Shown here: piece by piece, positions 25,296-33,430 of the stretch
Layout of the letters: the number at the start of each line of letters is the position of its first letter
Numbering within the stretch: position 1 is the stretch's first letter
Source of the DNA: Thermosynechococcus sp. M98_K2018_005
GTDB taxonomy: Bacteria; Cyanobacteriota; Cyanobacteriia; Thermosynechococcales; Thermosynechococcaceae
Direction: 5' to 3'
Length of the DNA stretch: 33,434 bases
Assembly: GCF_015295825.1 (NCBI RefSeq)
Contig: NZ_DVEH01000022.1
Location: 1 to 33,434, forward strand
Made by a program: the position numbers and the translations under genes
The notes under the pieces: generated by a model
The model's input: only the letters and a program-made list of their open reading frames with translations
What the model was told of the DNA's origin: nothing
Database searches by the model: none

Positions 25296-25979
25296 ATGGT
25301 GAGTGAATTTACTGATCATTCTGATCTGAGCGATCCTCTTGACGACACCGTTGAAGTGGCCGAAGGGGATCAAGCTGGTAAGGTCAAGCGGTTTTGGTAT
25401 GCCGTGCAAGTGGCCTCTGGCTGCGAAAAAAAAGTGAAAAGCACCATCGAGCAGCGGCTCCATACGCTGGATGTGGCCGATCGCATCTTTCGCATTGAAA
25501 TCCCCCAAACCCCTGTTATCAAAATCAAAAAAGATGGCTCGCGGCAAACCATTGAGGAAAAAGTTTTTCCCGGTTATGTTCTTGTCCAAGTGCGGGCACA
25601 GCAGTCCCCCGAAACGGGTGAATGGCAAATTGATGATGAAGCTTGGCAGGTGATTAAAAACACCCCTAATGTGATTAACTTTGTTGGTGCCGAGCAACGC
25701 CGCAGTACAGGCCGGGGACGCGGTCACGTCAAGCCCATGCCCCTGAGTCCAGCCGAAGTAGATCGCATCTTCCGCAAAGTCCAAGAACAAGAACCGGTTC
25801 ACCGCATTGATCTCAACAGTGGTGATAAGATCAAAGTTCTCAATGGTCCCTTTAAGGACTTTGAGGGAGAGGTGATTGAAGTCAGTGCTGAGCGTAGCAA
25901 ACTGAAAGCATTACTCTCGATTTTTGGCCGCGAAACACCGGTCGAACTCGAAGTGACTCAAGTGGAAAAAGTAGATTAG
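25296..25979 (+). CDS. nusG: Transcription termination/antitermination protein NusG
   Basis: A 227-residue NusG, longer than the usual 180 or so because of an acidic N-terminal extension of about 30 residues, as found in cyanobacteria. The NGN domain begins at FWYAVQVASGCEKKVK and includes VFPGYVLVQ, which contacts the RNA polymerase clamp. The C-terminal KOW domain contains SGDKIKVLNGPFKDFEGEV. It modulates elongation and pausing. It lies between secE and rplK (14-base gap). Confidence 0.96.
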   Translation: MVSEFTDHSDLSDPLDDTVEVAEGDQAGKVKRFWYAVQVASGCEKKVKSTIEQRLHTLDVADRIFRIEIPQTPVIKIKKDGSRQTIEEKVFPGYVLVQVRAQQSPETGEWQIDDEAWQVIKNTPNVINFVGAEQRRSTGRGRGHVKPMPLSPAEVDRIFRKVQEQEPVHRIDLNSGDKIKVLNGPFKDFEGEVIEVSAERSKLKALLSIFGRETPVELEVTQVEKVD

Positions 25980-25993
25980 GACGCTAACTCACT

Positions 25994-26419
25994 ATGGCGA
26001 AAAAGGTCGTCGCAGTTATTAAACTTGCCCTTCAAGCGGGTAAAGCCAACCCTGCTCCCCCCATTGGTCCGGCCCTTGGTCAGCACGGTGTGAACATCAT
26101 GATGTTCTGCAAAGAGTACAATGCTCGCACCGCCGATCAAGTGGGGATGGTGATTCCCGTTGAAATTTCGGTCTATGAAGATCGCAGTTTCACCTTTGTT
26201 CTGAAAACCCCGCCCGCTTCCGTGCTGATTCAAAAAGCTGCGGGCATTGAAAAAGGCTCCGGTGAACCCAACAAGAAAAAAGTGGGCAGCATTACCCGTG
26301 CCCAACTGCGGGAAATTGCTGAGAAGAAAATGCCGGATCTCAATGCCAACGATATTGAAGCGGCCATGCGGATTATCGAAGGCACCGCGCGCAATATGGG
26401 TGTCACCATTACTGACTAA
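25994..26419 (+). CDS. rplK: 50S ribosomal protein L11
   Basis: A 141-residue L11, normal length. It forms the GTPase-associated centre with 23S r[29 protein letters not shown] is the conserved N-terminal hinge region; I cite only its core, [12 protein letters not shown]. The C-terminal rRNA-binding domain ends in RNMGVTITD. It has AGGA upstream of the ATG and is followed by the rplA leader. Confidence 0.97.
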   Translation: MAKKVVAVIKLALQAGKANPAPPIGPALGQHGVNIMMFCKEYNARTADQVGMVIPVEISVYEDRSFTFVLKTPPASVLIQKAAGIEKGSGEPNKKKVGSITRAQLREIAEKKMPDLNANDIEAAMRIIEGTARNMGVTITD

Positions 26420-26459
26420 AGCTTTCTCAGTGTGTTCCTGTTGAGTCCTTTGTTGTGTT

Positions 26460-26489
26460 GGGGGAGAAACTTCGTTTCGTTAGTACCCC
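26460..26489 (+). promoter_or_regulatory. Hairpin in the rplK-rplA gap, candidate L1 mRNA site
   Basis: GAAAC (26466-26470) and GTTTC (26474-26478) form a hairpin with a 3-base loop, enclosed by GGGG (26461-26464) and CCCC (26486-26489). It ends just before the GGAGGT of rplA. L1 is known to repress its own operon by binding an rRNA-like hairpin, usually at the rplK end. I have not matched the consensus. Confidence 0.28.
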
Positions 26490-26505
26490 GTGGAGGTAAA
26501 TTCTG

Positions 26506-27219
26506 ATGCGTAAACTCTCGCGACGACTGCGCGAACTCTATGCCAAGGTGGAGGATCGTCCCCACGCTCCCCTCGAGGCCTTGCAACTGCTCAAGGAAAC
26601 GGCCACAGCCAAATTTCCTGAATCGGCAGAGGCTCACATCCGCTTGGGCATTGATCCCAAATATACAGACCAACAATTGCGTGCCACCGTGGCGCTTCCC
26701 AAAGGCACCGGTCAAACCATTCGCGTGGCTGTCATTGCCCGGGGTGAAAAGGTGACCGAAGCCAGTGCCGCCGGTGCCGATGTCGTGGGTTCAGAGGAGC
26801 TCATTGACGAAATTCAAAAGGGGCGGATGGACTTTGATTTGCTCATTGCCACCCCTGATATGATGCCCCAAGTGGCCAAAGTGGGTCGGATTCTGGGTCC
26901 CCGAGGGCTAATGCCGTCGCCCAAAGCTGGTACAGTGACCTTTGACTTGCCCCAAGCAATTCAGGAGTTTAAAGCGGGGAAAGTGGAATTCCGTGCCGAT
27001 CGCACCGGGATTGTCCATGTGCTCTTTGGCAAAGCTAGCTTCAGCGCCGAAGACTTGCTCGTCAACCTCAAGGCACTGCAAGAGAGTATTGACCGCAACC
27101 GCCCGAGTGGTGCCAAGGGTCGCTACTGGCGCAGTGTCTATGTGGCCGCCACCATGGGGCCGAGCATTCAAGTGGATATCAATGCCCTGCGGGAGCTAAA
27201 ACTGGCCGAAGCCGCCTAA
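26506..27219 (+). CDS. rplA: 50S ribosomal protein L1
   Basis: A 237-residue L1, close to the usual length. It binds the L1 stalk of 23S rRNA and helps release deacylated tRNA. Landmarks are [33 protein letters not shown] and [17 protein letters not shown] precedes the ATG. A structured leader of 178 bases separates it from rplJ. Confidence 0.97.
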   Translation: MRKLSRRLRELYAKVEDRPHAPLEALQLLKETATAKFPESAEAHIRLGIDPKYTDQQLRATVALPKGTGQTIRVAVIARGEKVTEASAAGADVVGSEELIDEIQKGRMDFDLLIATPDMMPQVAKVGRILGPRGLMPSPKAGTVTFDLPQAIQEFKAGKVEFRADRTGIVHVLFGKASFSAEDLLVNLKALQESIDRNRPSGAKGRYWRSVYVAATMGPSIQVDINALRELKLAEAA

Positions 27220-27397
27220 GGAGGACTTGCCTATTGCCCAATACTGGACAACTCGAGACTGGAACCGAAGACCGCAGGGGTCTGGCTCAGACATAATCTT
27301 CCTGCCGAGGTTTGCGAAGTCCATCCGTTGGGATTGGGCGATCGCCCCGGCACCACTGCTGGGGTTTTTCTTTCACTGACTACAGGAGGTGATACGC
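27220..27397 (+). ncRNA. L10 leader (5' regulatory RNA of rplJ-rplL)
   Basis: The rplA-rplJ gap has the position and layout of the ribosomal protein L10 leader, in which the L10-L12 complex binds its own mRNA. It includes a GC-rich paired region (about 27235-27320) and an attenuator-like hairpin with T-tract before the rplJ ribosome binding site AGGAGGT (27384-27390). I base the call on context and structure; I could not run a covariance model. Confidence 0.6.
27345..27370 (+). terminator. Attenuator hairpin upstream of rplJ
   Basis: CCCCGGCA (27345-27352) pairs with TGCTGGGG (27357-27364), an 8-bp stem with one G-U pair and loop CCAC, then TTTTTC. It would terminate before rplJ unless refolded. 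The HIP1 palindrome GGGCGATCGCCC (27336-27347) shares three bases of its left arm. Confidence 0.75.
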
Positions 27398-27925
27398 GTG
27401 GGACGCACGCTAGCAAACAAAAAAGAAATTGTGGCGGAGCTAAAGGAACGCTTAAGCGAGTCACAAATGGCACTGGTGATTGACTACCAAGGTCTCACCG
27501 ATGCTGAGATGAAGGATTTGCGGCAACGCTTGCGCAAGTGCAATGCCAGTTGCAAGGTCACTAAAAATACGCTGATGGAATTGGCGGTCAAAGAAAGTGA
27601 CACTTGGCAGCCCATAACCCAATTCCTCAAGGGACCTTCAGCGTTCCTCTTGGTCAAGGATGACATTGGCGGCACAATCAAGGCCTACCAAGAATTCCAA
27701 AAGGCCACGAAAAAAACCACCCTCCGCGGTGGGGTCATGGAGGGACGTGCCCTTGATGAAGCGCAAGTGAAGGCCATTGGTGATCTGCCCTCAAAGGAAC
27801 AACTCATGGCGCAGATTGCTGGTGCCCTCAATGCCGTCACAGCGAAGATTGCCATTGGCATCAAGGAGGTTCCCGCTTCCTTGGCGCGGGCAACACAGGC
27901 GATCGCCGACAAAGGTGCGGCATAG
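27398..27925 (+). CDS. rplJ: 50S ribosomal protein L10
   Basis: A 175-residue L10, the base of the L7/L12 stalk. The N-terminal rRNA-binding domain begins MGRTLANKKEIVAELKERL and continues with SQMALVIDYQGLTDAEM. The C-terminal helix that binds L12 dimers ends in AIADKGAA. GTG at 27398 is chosen because AGGAGGT lies seven bases before it; a GTG at 27389 falls inside that site. rplL follows at 67 bases. Confidence 0.96.
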   Translation: MGRTLANKKEIVAELKERLSESQMALVIDYQGLTDAEMKDLRQRLRKCNASCKVTKNTLMELAVKESDTWQPITQFLKGPSAFLLVKDDIGGTIKAYQEFQKATKKTTLRGGVMEGRALDEAQVKAIGDLPSKEQLMAQIAGALNAVTAKIAIGIKEVPASLARATQAIADKGAA

Positions 27926-27992
27926 ATCGGTCCTGTTCTCGGTTTCCCTTGGGAAGCCACCTTTTCCAACTTTGAAACGATAGGAGTTTACA

Positions 27993-28391
27993 ATGTCTGC
28001 TGCAACCGATGAAATTCTCGAAAAGTTGAAATCCTTGACCCTGCTGGAAGCTGCTGAGCTGGTCAAGCAAATTGAAGAGGTCTTTGGCGTGAGTGCCGCT
28101 GCCCCTGTCGGTGGCATGATGGTCGCCGCTCCCGTGGGCGGTGGTGCTGCTGCTCCCGCAGAAGAAGTCGAAGAGAAAACCGCCTTCGATGTGATTCTCG
28201 AAGAAGTCCCCGCCGACAAGAAGATTGCAGTGCTCAAAGTGGTGCGCTCTTTGACCGGCTTGGGTCTCAAGGAAGCCAAGGAAGTGGTGGAATCCACGCC
28301 CAAACCCGTGAAAGAAGGTGCCACCAAAGAAGACGCCGAAGCCGCCAAGAAAGAACTCGAGGAAGCGGGCGCCAAAGTCAGCATCAAGTAG
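27993..28391 (+). CDS. rplL: 50S ribosomal protein L7/L12
   Basis: A 132-residue L12, slightly longer than the E. coli protein. It recruits translation GTPases as dimers on L10. The N-terminal dimerisation domain (1-35) is followed by the Ala/Gly/Pro-rich hinge (about 40-60) and the conserved C-terminal domain with [25 protein letters not shown] precedes the ATG. A terminator ends the operon just after it. Confidence 0.97.
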   Translation: MSAATDEILEKLKSLTLLEAAELVKQIEEVFGVSAAAPVGGMMVAAPVGGGAAAPAEEVEEKTAFDVILEEVPADKKIAVLKVVRSLTGLGLKEAKEVVESTPKPVKEGATKEDAEAAKKELEEAGAKVSIK

Positions 28392-28412
28392 TCTTTGGAT
28401 TCATTTGTTTGG

Positions 28413-28444
28413 AGGGTGGTCTTCTGGCCACCCTTTGTTTTTTT
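28413..28444 (+). terminator. Intrinsic terminator of the secE-rplL operon
   Basis: AGGGTGG (28413-28419) pairs with CCACCCT (28428-28434) around an 8-base loop, followed by TTGTTTTTTT. It lies 22 bases after the rplL stop and before rnhA. Confidence 0.85.
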
Positions 28445-28470
28445 GCAGCATTTGGAGAGTATAGAGACCC

Positions 28471-28950
28471 ATGACCGATATTCGTGCGATCTATACCGAT
28501 GGTGCCTGCGAAGGGAATCCGGGGCCAGGAGGCTGGGGTGTGGTCATTTACTTTGCCGATGGTTCTGTGCACGAACTGGGAGGACATCACCCCACAACCA
28601 CAAATAATCGCATGGAATTGCAGGCGGCCATTGAAGCCCTCAAGGCATGGCGCCAACTGGCTCCGGGGCGGGCGATCGCCCTTTACACCGACAGTGAATA
28701 TGTCCTCAAGGGAATTACGGAGTGGATCCACAACTGGAAACGGCGGGACTGGAAAACAGCCGCCAAAAAGCCCGTTCTCAACCAAGACCTGTGGCAGCAG
28801 TTAGATGCCCTCAACGATCCCTTAGTCCAGTGGCACCATGTGCGCGGCCATAGTGGCGATGTCGGCAATGAACGCTGCGATCTTATTGCCCGCAGTTTGA
28901 GTCGCGGTCAGCCAATTGCCCTAAGAACGCTGCCACCACCGCTGGACTAA
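28471..28950 (+). CDS. rnhA: Ribonuclease HI
   Basis: A 159-residue RNase HI that cleaves the RNA strand of RNA-DNA hybrids. The catalytic carboxylates are all visible: Asp in [14 protein letters not shown], Glu in NNRMEL, Asp in YTDSEYV, and Asp in GDVGNERCD after the conserved His of VRGHSG. The last 68 bases overlap the 3' end of the convergent HAD gene, coding for the tail after LIARSLS. The core domain is complete before the overlap. Confidence 0.96.
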   Translation: MTDIRAIYTDGACEGNPGPGGWGVVIYFADGSVHELGGHHPTTTNNRMELQAAIEALKAWRQLAPGRAIALYTDSEYVLKGITEWIHNWKRRDWKTAAKKPVLNQDLWQQLDALNDPLVQWHHVRGHSGDVGNERCDLIARSLSRGQPIALRTLPPPLD

Positions 28951-29680
28951 TGTCGCGAGTGTGTTCAAAGACTGCACTGGCTCCCGCTGAGCGCAAGCGA
29001 TCGCCATAGCGTTGCCGATCTTCGGGCTTGACATGGGGAGGAATCACCCCTAAGGCAATCCACGGCGTTGTTGCTTGTTCTTTACGGGCATTGACAACGG
29101 TCTGCATATCCGCCACCGTATCCCCCACATAAAAGGCAGGAATGGTTTCCTGAGCCGTGGCCTGACGGTAGGCCATGCGGAGTCCTGTGGGGTCGGGTTT
29201 GCCGGGCGCATCTTCCATGGCGATCAAAAGGGGCTGATCGAGACCCAAGCGGTGTTTCAGGACATATTCTGCCGAGTCCCGCGTCGCACCACTAACAAAC
29301 CCCCAGTGGATCTGTGCTTGATCGAGGGCCTGAAAGTAGGCAACATCCACCAGCAGTGGCTCATCTTGAATATAGCCTGACCAATTTTCGCCGCTATAAC
29401 GCTCCTCAAAAAAGATCACGAGGCGTTCGTAGTCCAAGGGCACTTGGGAGCGGCGTTTCCCTTGGCGTTCAAAGTAGCGATAAATGAGTTCACGCGACCC
29501 TTCCCAGTCGTTATTCCAGCAGCCTTCCGCCTTGAGGTCGTCAATTTCCTTTTGACTAGGACGATAGGCACCCCCCGTAAAATGCTCGACGGTATCCGCT
29601 AGGGCACGGCGATAGGAACGACTGACATCGCGAATTACCCCATCAATATCAAAAAAGACACAGGCGCAGGGGGGACTCAA
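28883..29680 (-). CDS. HAD-superfamily phosphatase (TIGR01548-type)
   Basis: A 265-residue HAD hydrolase. Motif I FFDIDGV carries the nucleophile Asp near residue 11, motif II is VSGATRD, motif III GKPDPTG, and motif [11 protein letters not shown]. The CAP insertion and the ending resemble a cyanobacterial HAD-IA family of unknown substrate. The frame runs 61 codons further upstream to 29863, overlapping the PSRP-3 gene. TTG at 29680 is preferred because GGAGAG lies six bases before it and motif I then falls at its usual place. The 3' end overlaps rnhA by 68 bp. Confidence 0.85.
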   Translation of the reverse strand: MSPPCACVFFDIDGVIRDVSRSYRRALADTVEHFTGGAYRPSQKEIDDLKAEGCWNNDWEGSRELIYRYFERQGKRRSQVPLDYERLVIFFEERYSGENWSGYIQDEPLLVDVAYFQALDQAQIHWGFVSGATRDSAEYVLKHRLGLDQPLLIAMEDAPGKPDPTGLRMAYRQATAQETIPAFYVGDTVADMQTVVNARKEQATTPWIALGVIPPHVKPEDRQRYGDRLRSAGASAVFEHTRDISPAVVAAFLGQLADRDSNCGQ

Positions 29681-29771
29681 GTGTAGCTCTCCAGAAACTT
29701 GTATGCAGTTGGCCTGATTGGTTATTATAAAGGATGGCCTTTTGTGAAAAACGAGTTTTAGGAGGTTAGAA

Positions 29772-30071
29772 TTGTCCCGCTTTACCCTGAGAGTGCTTTG
29801 GTTAGAAAAAGACGTAGCGATTGCTGTCGACCAAATTGTTGGCAAAGGGACAAGCCCCCTCACCTCCTACTTCTTTTGGCCGCGCACCGATGCTTGGGAA
29901 CTCCTGAAGGCGGAGTTAGAGAAGAAATCTTGGATTACGGAAGCCGAGCGGATTGAACTCCTCAACCGTGCCACTGAAATCATCAACTACTGGCAAGAGG
30001 AAGGCAAAAATCGTCCCGTCAGCGAGGCACAAAAGCGCTTTAGCGATGTTAGTTTTGTAGGCACAGCCTAG
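29772..30071 (+). CDS. psrp3: Ribosomal protein PSRP-3 (Ycf65, cS23)
   Basis: A 99-residue protein clearly of the Ycf65/PSRP-3 family, a small-subunit ribosomal protein confined to cyanobacteria and plastids. Signatures are [33 protein letters not shown] and [14 protein letters not shown]. The start is TTG at 29772, five bases after AGGAGGT (29760-29766). It is divergent from the HAD gene and followed after 45 bases by the PetL-like gene. Confidence 0.93.
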   Translation: MSRFTLRVLWLEKDVAIAVDQIVGKGTSPLTSYFFWPRTDAWELLKAELEKKSWITEAERIELLNRATEIINYWQEEGKNRPVSEAQKRFSDVSFVGTA

Positions 30072-30116
30072 GGTGTTCTGAATCCCGAGGTCAATCACTA
30101 CCAGTTGAGGAGAAAC

Positions 30117-30212
30117 ATGATGGGAATTGTTTTGTACTTTGTCATTGTTGCGGGCGCGATCGCCTTGGCGACGATTTTGTTTCACACGCTACGTACGGTG
30201 AAGCTCATTTAG
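30117..30212 (+). CDS. petL: Cytochrome b6f complex subunit PetL (31 residues)
   Basis: A 31-residue, single-span peptide too short for the supplied size cut. It starts MMGIVLYFVI, has a hydrophobic helix through residue 22 or so, and ends LRTVKLI, the ending typical of PetL. Two ATG codons (30117, 30120) follow GAGGAG at 5 bases; TAG is at 30210-30212. PetL is a peripheral helix of the b6f dimer. Size, hydrophobicity and the KLI end fit; PetG, PetM and PetN have different signatures. A HIP1 octamer is part of the coding sequence. Confidence 0.78.
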   Translation: MMGIVLYFVIVAGAIALATILFHTLRTVKLI

Positions 30213-30270
30213 CTGCATCATCCCCTCCTAATACCTTTGTCTTTCACTTCTGTATACGGAGAGAGAACTC

Positions 30271-31347
30271 GTGTCCCACGCTGTTACCTTAATTCGCGGC
30301 GACGGTATTGGTCCTGAGGTTGCCGCTGCCACTCGCACTGCCATTGATGCCACGGGCGTCAAAATTGACTGGGTAGTGGTGGATGCTGGCGTGGACATGA
30401 TGGAACGCTACGGTACCCCCTTGCCCGAACACGTTCTCGATGCCATCAAAAGCACGAAAACTGCCATCAAAGGCCCAATTACCACACCCGTGGGTACCGG
30501 CTTTCGTTCTGTGAATGTCGAGATTCGCAAGCGGCTCAATCTCTATGCGAACCTACGGCCTGCTAAATCCATTGTTGGGGTGAAGAGCTATTTTCAAAAC
30601 ATTGACCTCGTCATTGTTCGTGAGAATACCGAAGACCTCTACGCGGGGATTGAGTTTGAATACACCAGTCCCGAAGCGGCCAAAGCTCGTGCCTTTTTGA
30701 GTGATCTATCGGGTAAGCCGATTCGCGACGATGCAGCCATTGGTGTCAAGCCGATTTCTGTCCTAGGGAGCGATCGCATCATTGAGTTTGCCTTCAAATA
30801 TGCCAAGGCCAACGATCGCAAGAAAGTGACAGCTGTTCACAAGGCCAACATCATGAAATTTACCGATGGTCTCTTCCTTGAACGTGCCCGCGCAATTGCT
30901 ACCCATTACCCCGACATTGCCTTTGAAGATCGGATCGTCGATAACATGTGCATGCAGTTGATGCAGAAGCCCGAACTCTACGATGTGATGGTGATGCCAA
31001 ACCTCTACGGCGATATCCTTTCAGACCTTTGTGCAGGGATGATTGGCGGCCTTGGGGTGGCTCCCGGCGCCAATATTGGCGATGAATATGCCGTTTTTGA
31101 GGCGATTCATGGTTCAGCACCCAAATATGCCGGCCAAAATAAAGCCAATCCTACGGCATTGATTCTCTCCGGGGTGTTGATGTTACAACATCTTGGCGAA
31201 ATGGAAGCGGCACGGCGTCTGCAAGCGGCTGTTGAAAAAGTCATTGGCGAGGGGCGCTTTGTCACCTACGATTTGGCTGCACCGGGCAAAGAACCCGTGG
31301 GTACCCAAGAGATGGCTGCCGCCATTGCTGAGTACGCTGCGCCCTAA
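30271..31347 (+). CDS. icd: Short-form isocitrate dehydrogenase (IDH/IPMDH superfamily)
   Basis: A 358-residue beta-decarboxylating dehydrogenase making 2-oxoglutarate from isocitrate. The substrate loop [20 protein letters not shown] carries Ser80, Asn82, Arg86 and Arg96, as in IDH and unlike LeuB. Other catalytic residues are Arg118, Tyr125, Lys192, Asp226, Asp249 and Asp253. The coenzyme loop HGSAPKYAG has Lys286-Tyr287, the pair seen in NADP-dependent IDHs. The short length resembles NAD-type enzymes and differs from the about 475-residue cyanobacterial Icd. Homoisocitrate or isopropylmalate activity is less likely. Start GTG follows GGAGAGAG. The stop overlaps the ktrB stop in CTAA. Confidence 0.86.
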   Translation: MSHAVTLIRGDGIGPEVAAATRTAIDATGVKIDWVVVDAGVDMMERYGTPLPEHVLDAIKSTKTAIKGPITTPVGTGFRSVNVEIRKRLNLYANLRPAKSIVGVKSYFQNIDLVIVRENTEDLYAGIEFEYTSPEAAKARAFLSDLSGKPIRDDAAIGVKPISVLGSDRIIEFAFKYAKANDRKKVTAVHKANIMKFTDGLFLERARAIATHYPDIAFEDRIVDNMCMQLMQKPELYDVMVMPNLYGDILSDLCAGMIGGLGVAPGANIGDEYAVFEAIHGSAPKYAGQNKANPTALILSGVLMLQHLGEMEAARRLQAAVEKVIGEGRFVTYDLAAPGKEPVGTQEMAAAIAEYAAP

Positions 31348-32708
31348 CCCACTAGCAGGTTTTCCTCAGGATATTGCACACTAGAAGGCTGGGGGTCACC
31401 AATAATTGCCGCCATCAGCAGCAGGATCCCCACCCGTCCGGCATACATCGTTACAATCAAGACCACCTTAGAAAAGACGGTTAGCCCACTGGTAATGCCA
31501 GTGGAAAGACCAACAGTGCCAAAGGCGGAAACGGTTTCAAAGAGAATATTGATGAAATTCTCTTCGGGGTCAGCGATCGCAATCAGAGTGGTTGAAACCA
31601 GCACCGTAAACATTGAGCCAAAGGCTACGGCGACGGCTTTCATGATGAGCGAGGGGGGCACTTGGCGGCGGTAGAGCAGCACCACCTCTTTCCCTTGCAG
31701 AGCTGACTTGGTAATCCCTGCCAAAATCCGCAACGTGGTTGTTTTAATGCCCCCTGCGGTGCCACCAGGGCTGCCACCAATAAACATCAGGGCAATCATA
31801 ATAAATAGCCCACCATTATTGAATTCACCAATGTCGACGGTATTAAAGCCTGCCGTCCGCGCTGTAACCGACTGAAACCACGCCAAGAGGAGCTTCTGAT
31901 CAAAGGAAAAAAGACCAAATCGCTCTGGCGATCGCATCTCCGTCACGAACAGCATTGCCGTTCCCAAGATGAGGAGAATCGCCGTCGTACTCGTCACAAT
32001 TTTGAAATTGAGACTAAACGTCATCTGGCTAGCCTTGCGAATGAAATAGGCAGGTTTACCCCAGTGGCGCAGATGCTCCCGCAGCCAAAGATAAAATTCA
32101 AAGATCACCTCATAACCAATACCACCAAAAATAATCAGTAGCGAAATCACCAAATTCAAGGGCACCGAGGTTTGATACCCCATCAAGCTATCGCTAAATA
32201 AACTAAACCCGGCATTATTCCAAGCACTAATACTGTGAAACACCGCGAGCCACAGTGCCTGGGGATCACTAAAGTCTTGGCGAAAAATCAGCCACAGCAA
32301 AAAGGCACCCGTCAATTCAAAGAGAAAAGTCAAGCCCAAAATCGAGCGCACCAATTGCCGTGCCCCCTGTATGCCCCGCCGATCCAAGGCTTGCTGTACC
32401 GCTATTTTTTGCCGCAGGTTAAACTTGCGTCCCAGCAAAATAATCAAAAATGTGGTGGCCGTCATGTACCCCAGACCGCCTACTTGGATCAGCAGTAAAA
32501 TCACCAGTTGACCAAAGGGGGAAAAATGGGTAGCTGTATCAACAATGATGTGACCCGTCACACACACCGCCGACGTGGCTGTAAATAGGGCGATGACAAA
32601 GGGATTCCAATGCCCATTACTAGTGGACCAAGGCAGGCACAGGAGCAGCGTCCCCACCGTAATCACCGCCAAAAATCCAAGGCAAATTGTCCGTGGAACC
32701 GTCAACAT
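31344..32708 (-). CDS. ktrB: KtrB/NtpJ-type potassium transporter subunit
   Basis: A 454-residue membrane protein of the Trk/Ktr/HKT family. It has four M1-P-M2 repeats with filter glycines in CVTGHI, WNNAGFS, ARTAGFN and GTVGLST, and the gating or loop region [15 protein letters not shown]. It would take up K+ (possibly Na+-coupled) with a KtrA regulatory subunit, which is not in this window. The ATG at 32708 is chosen; a TTG at 32726 is also in frame, and neither has a strong ribosome binding site. The stop overlaps icd. Confidence 0.9.
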   Translation of the reverse strand: MLTVPRTICLGFLAVITVGTLLLCLPWSTSNGHWNPFVIALFTATSAVCVTGHIIVDTATHFSPFGQLVILLLIQVGGLGYMTATTFLIILLGRKFNLRQKIAVQQALDRRGIQGARQLVRSILGLTFLFELTGAFLLWLIFRQDFSDPQALWLAVFHSISAWNNAGFSLFSDSLMGYQTSVPLNLVISLLIIFGGIGYEVIFEFYLWLREHLRHWGKPAYFIRKASQMTFSLNFKIVTSTTAILLILGTAMLFVTEMRSPERFGLFSFDQKLLLAWFQSVTARTAGFNTVDIGEFNNGGLFIMIALMFIGGSPGGTAGGIKTTTLRILAGITKSALQGKEVVLLYRRQVPPSLIMKAVAVAFGSMFTVLVSTTLIAIADPEENFINILFETVSAFGTVGLSTGITSGLTVFSKVVLIVTMYAGRVGILLLMAAIIGDPQPSSVQYPEENLLVG

Positions 32709-32753
32709 CAATGCATACGTATCCAAAAGGCCTGAGGCTAATCTACCGCAGGA

Positions 32754-33307
32754 TTATGTGACATTCTCCTTCACTAACCTAAAGGTACAGTGAAGGCTTC
32801 CAACATTGCTATCGGACTTTCGGGCAACCCCTAGTCTTCCACAGGCAGACACCGTGAGTCCCACGGCGTGAAGGCGCGTTTCAGGATCACCCTCGCTGAG
32901 TTTTCGTCTCGAGAAAGATTTAGCCTGCAGGTGCAGCGATGCTCCCTATCGGCCAGCGTCTTGGGAACAGTTGCGCTCTTGGGATGTGGGGTTGACCTTC
33001 ACCATCCAGACGCCGCATTTCACTGCCACTGCTGCCAAAAGGGTGAGGAACTGACCCAAGGCCGCATCCAAGATCGATTTCGCCAGCTTGCTCCTAGCCA
33101 GCCCTGGGATGTTTAGGTCTTCCACCCCGATTAAGTCGTATCTTCGCTCCTTGTAGTGAAAATCTTTTCTTTGCCTCTTGATGCGCAAATGCAGTCTGGT
33201 CGAGTCTTTGTCCCAAGCAATAGTTCCACTGTTGCCGTAGTAGCTCTAGCCATTTGGGCTTCTTGGTCGTTGTTGGGTTGGATGCTGTACCCGTAGGTGA
33301 GAATCAT
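32754..33307 (-). pseudogene. Decayed tnpB (OrfB) of an IS200/IS605-type element
   Basis: The minus strand encodes pieces of a TnpB protein in different frames. The start MILTYGYSIQPNNDQEAQ (ATG at 33307) is followed in another frame by WLELLRQQWNYCLGQRLD. After a large gap come RYDLIGVEDLNIPGLARSKL and KSILDAALGQFLT, then PKTLADREHRCTC and SRDENSARVILKRAF in a further frame, and LTVSACGRLG at the end. About 600 bases of the middle, including the first RuvC Asp (GIDVG), are deleted. The Glu of VEDLN remains. The zinc-ribbon cysteines are damaged. It cannot make an active nuclease. The left-end hairpin follows at 33410. Confidence 0.8.
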
Positions 33308-33409
33308 GCGGTCGATTATAGTTTGAATCTCAAGGACAGAACCGCAATTCCCCGTACCACTAAGCAGTACCCTTGCGAAGTTTATAGGAGTGATGTGGGC
33401 AGGCTAAAA

Positions 33410-33430
33410 CCCCTCCGCTTCAGCGAGGGG
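33410..33430. repeat. Left-end hairpin of the decayed IS200/IS605-type element
   Basis: CCCCT (33410-33414) pairs with AGGGG (33426-33430), and CGC (33416-33418) with GCG (33423-33425), leaving C33415 bulged. It lies about 100 bases upstream of the tnpB start on its coding strand. Imperfect hairpins with a bulge are typical of ends recognised by the partner TnpA transposase. The next bases run out of the window, so the exact boundary is not seen. Confidence 0.5.

Noticed and set aside
29681-29863. N-terminal extension of the HAD gene to 29863
   Set aside because: It overlaps the PSRP-3 gene in antisense and adds residues before motif I that are not expected for the family.
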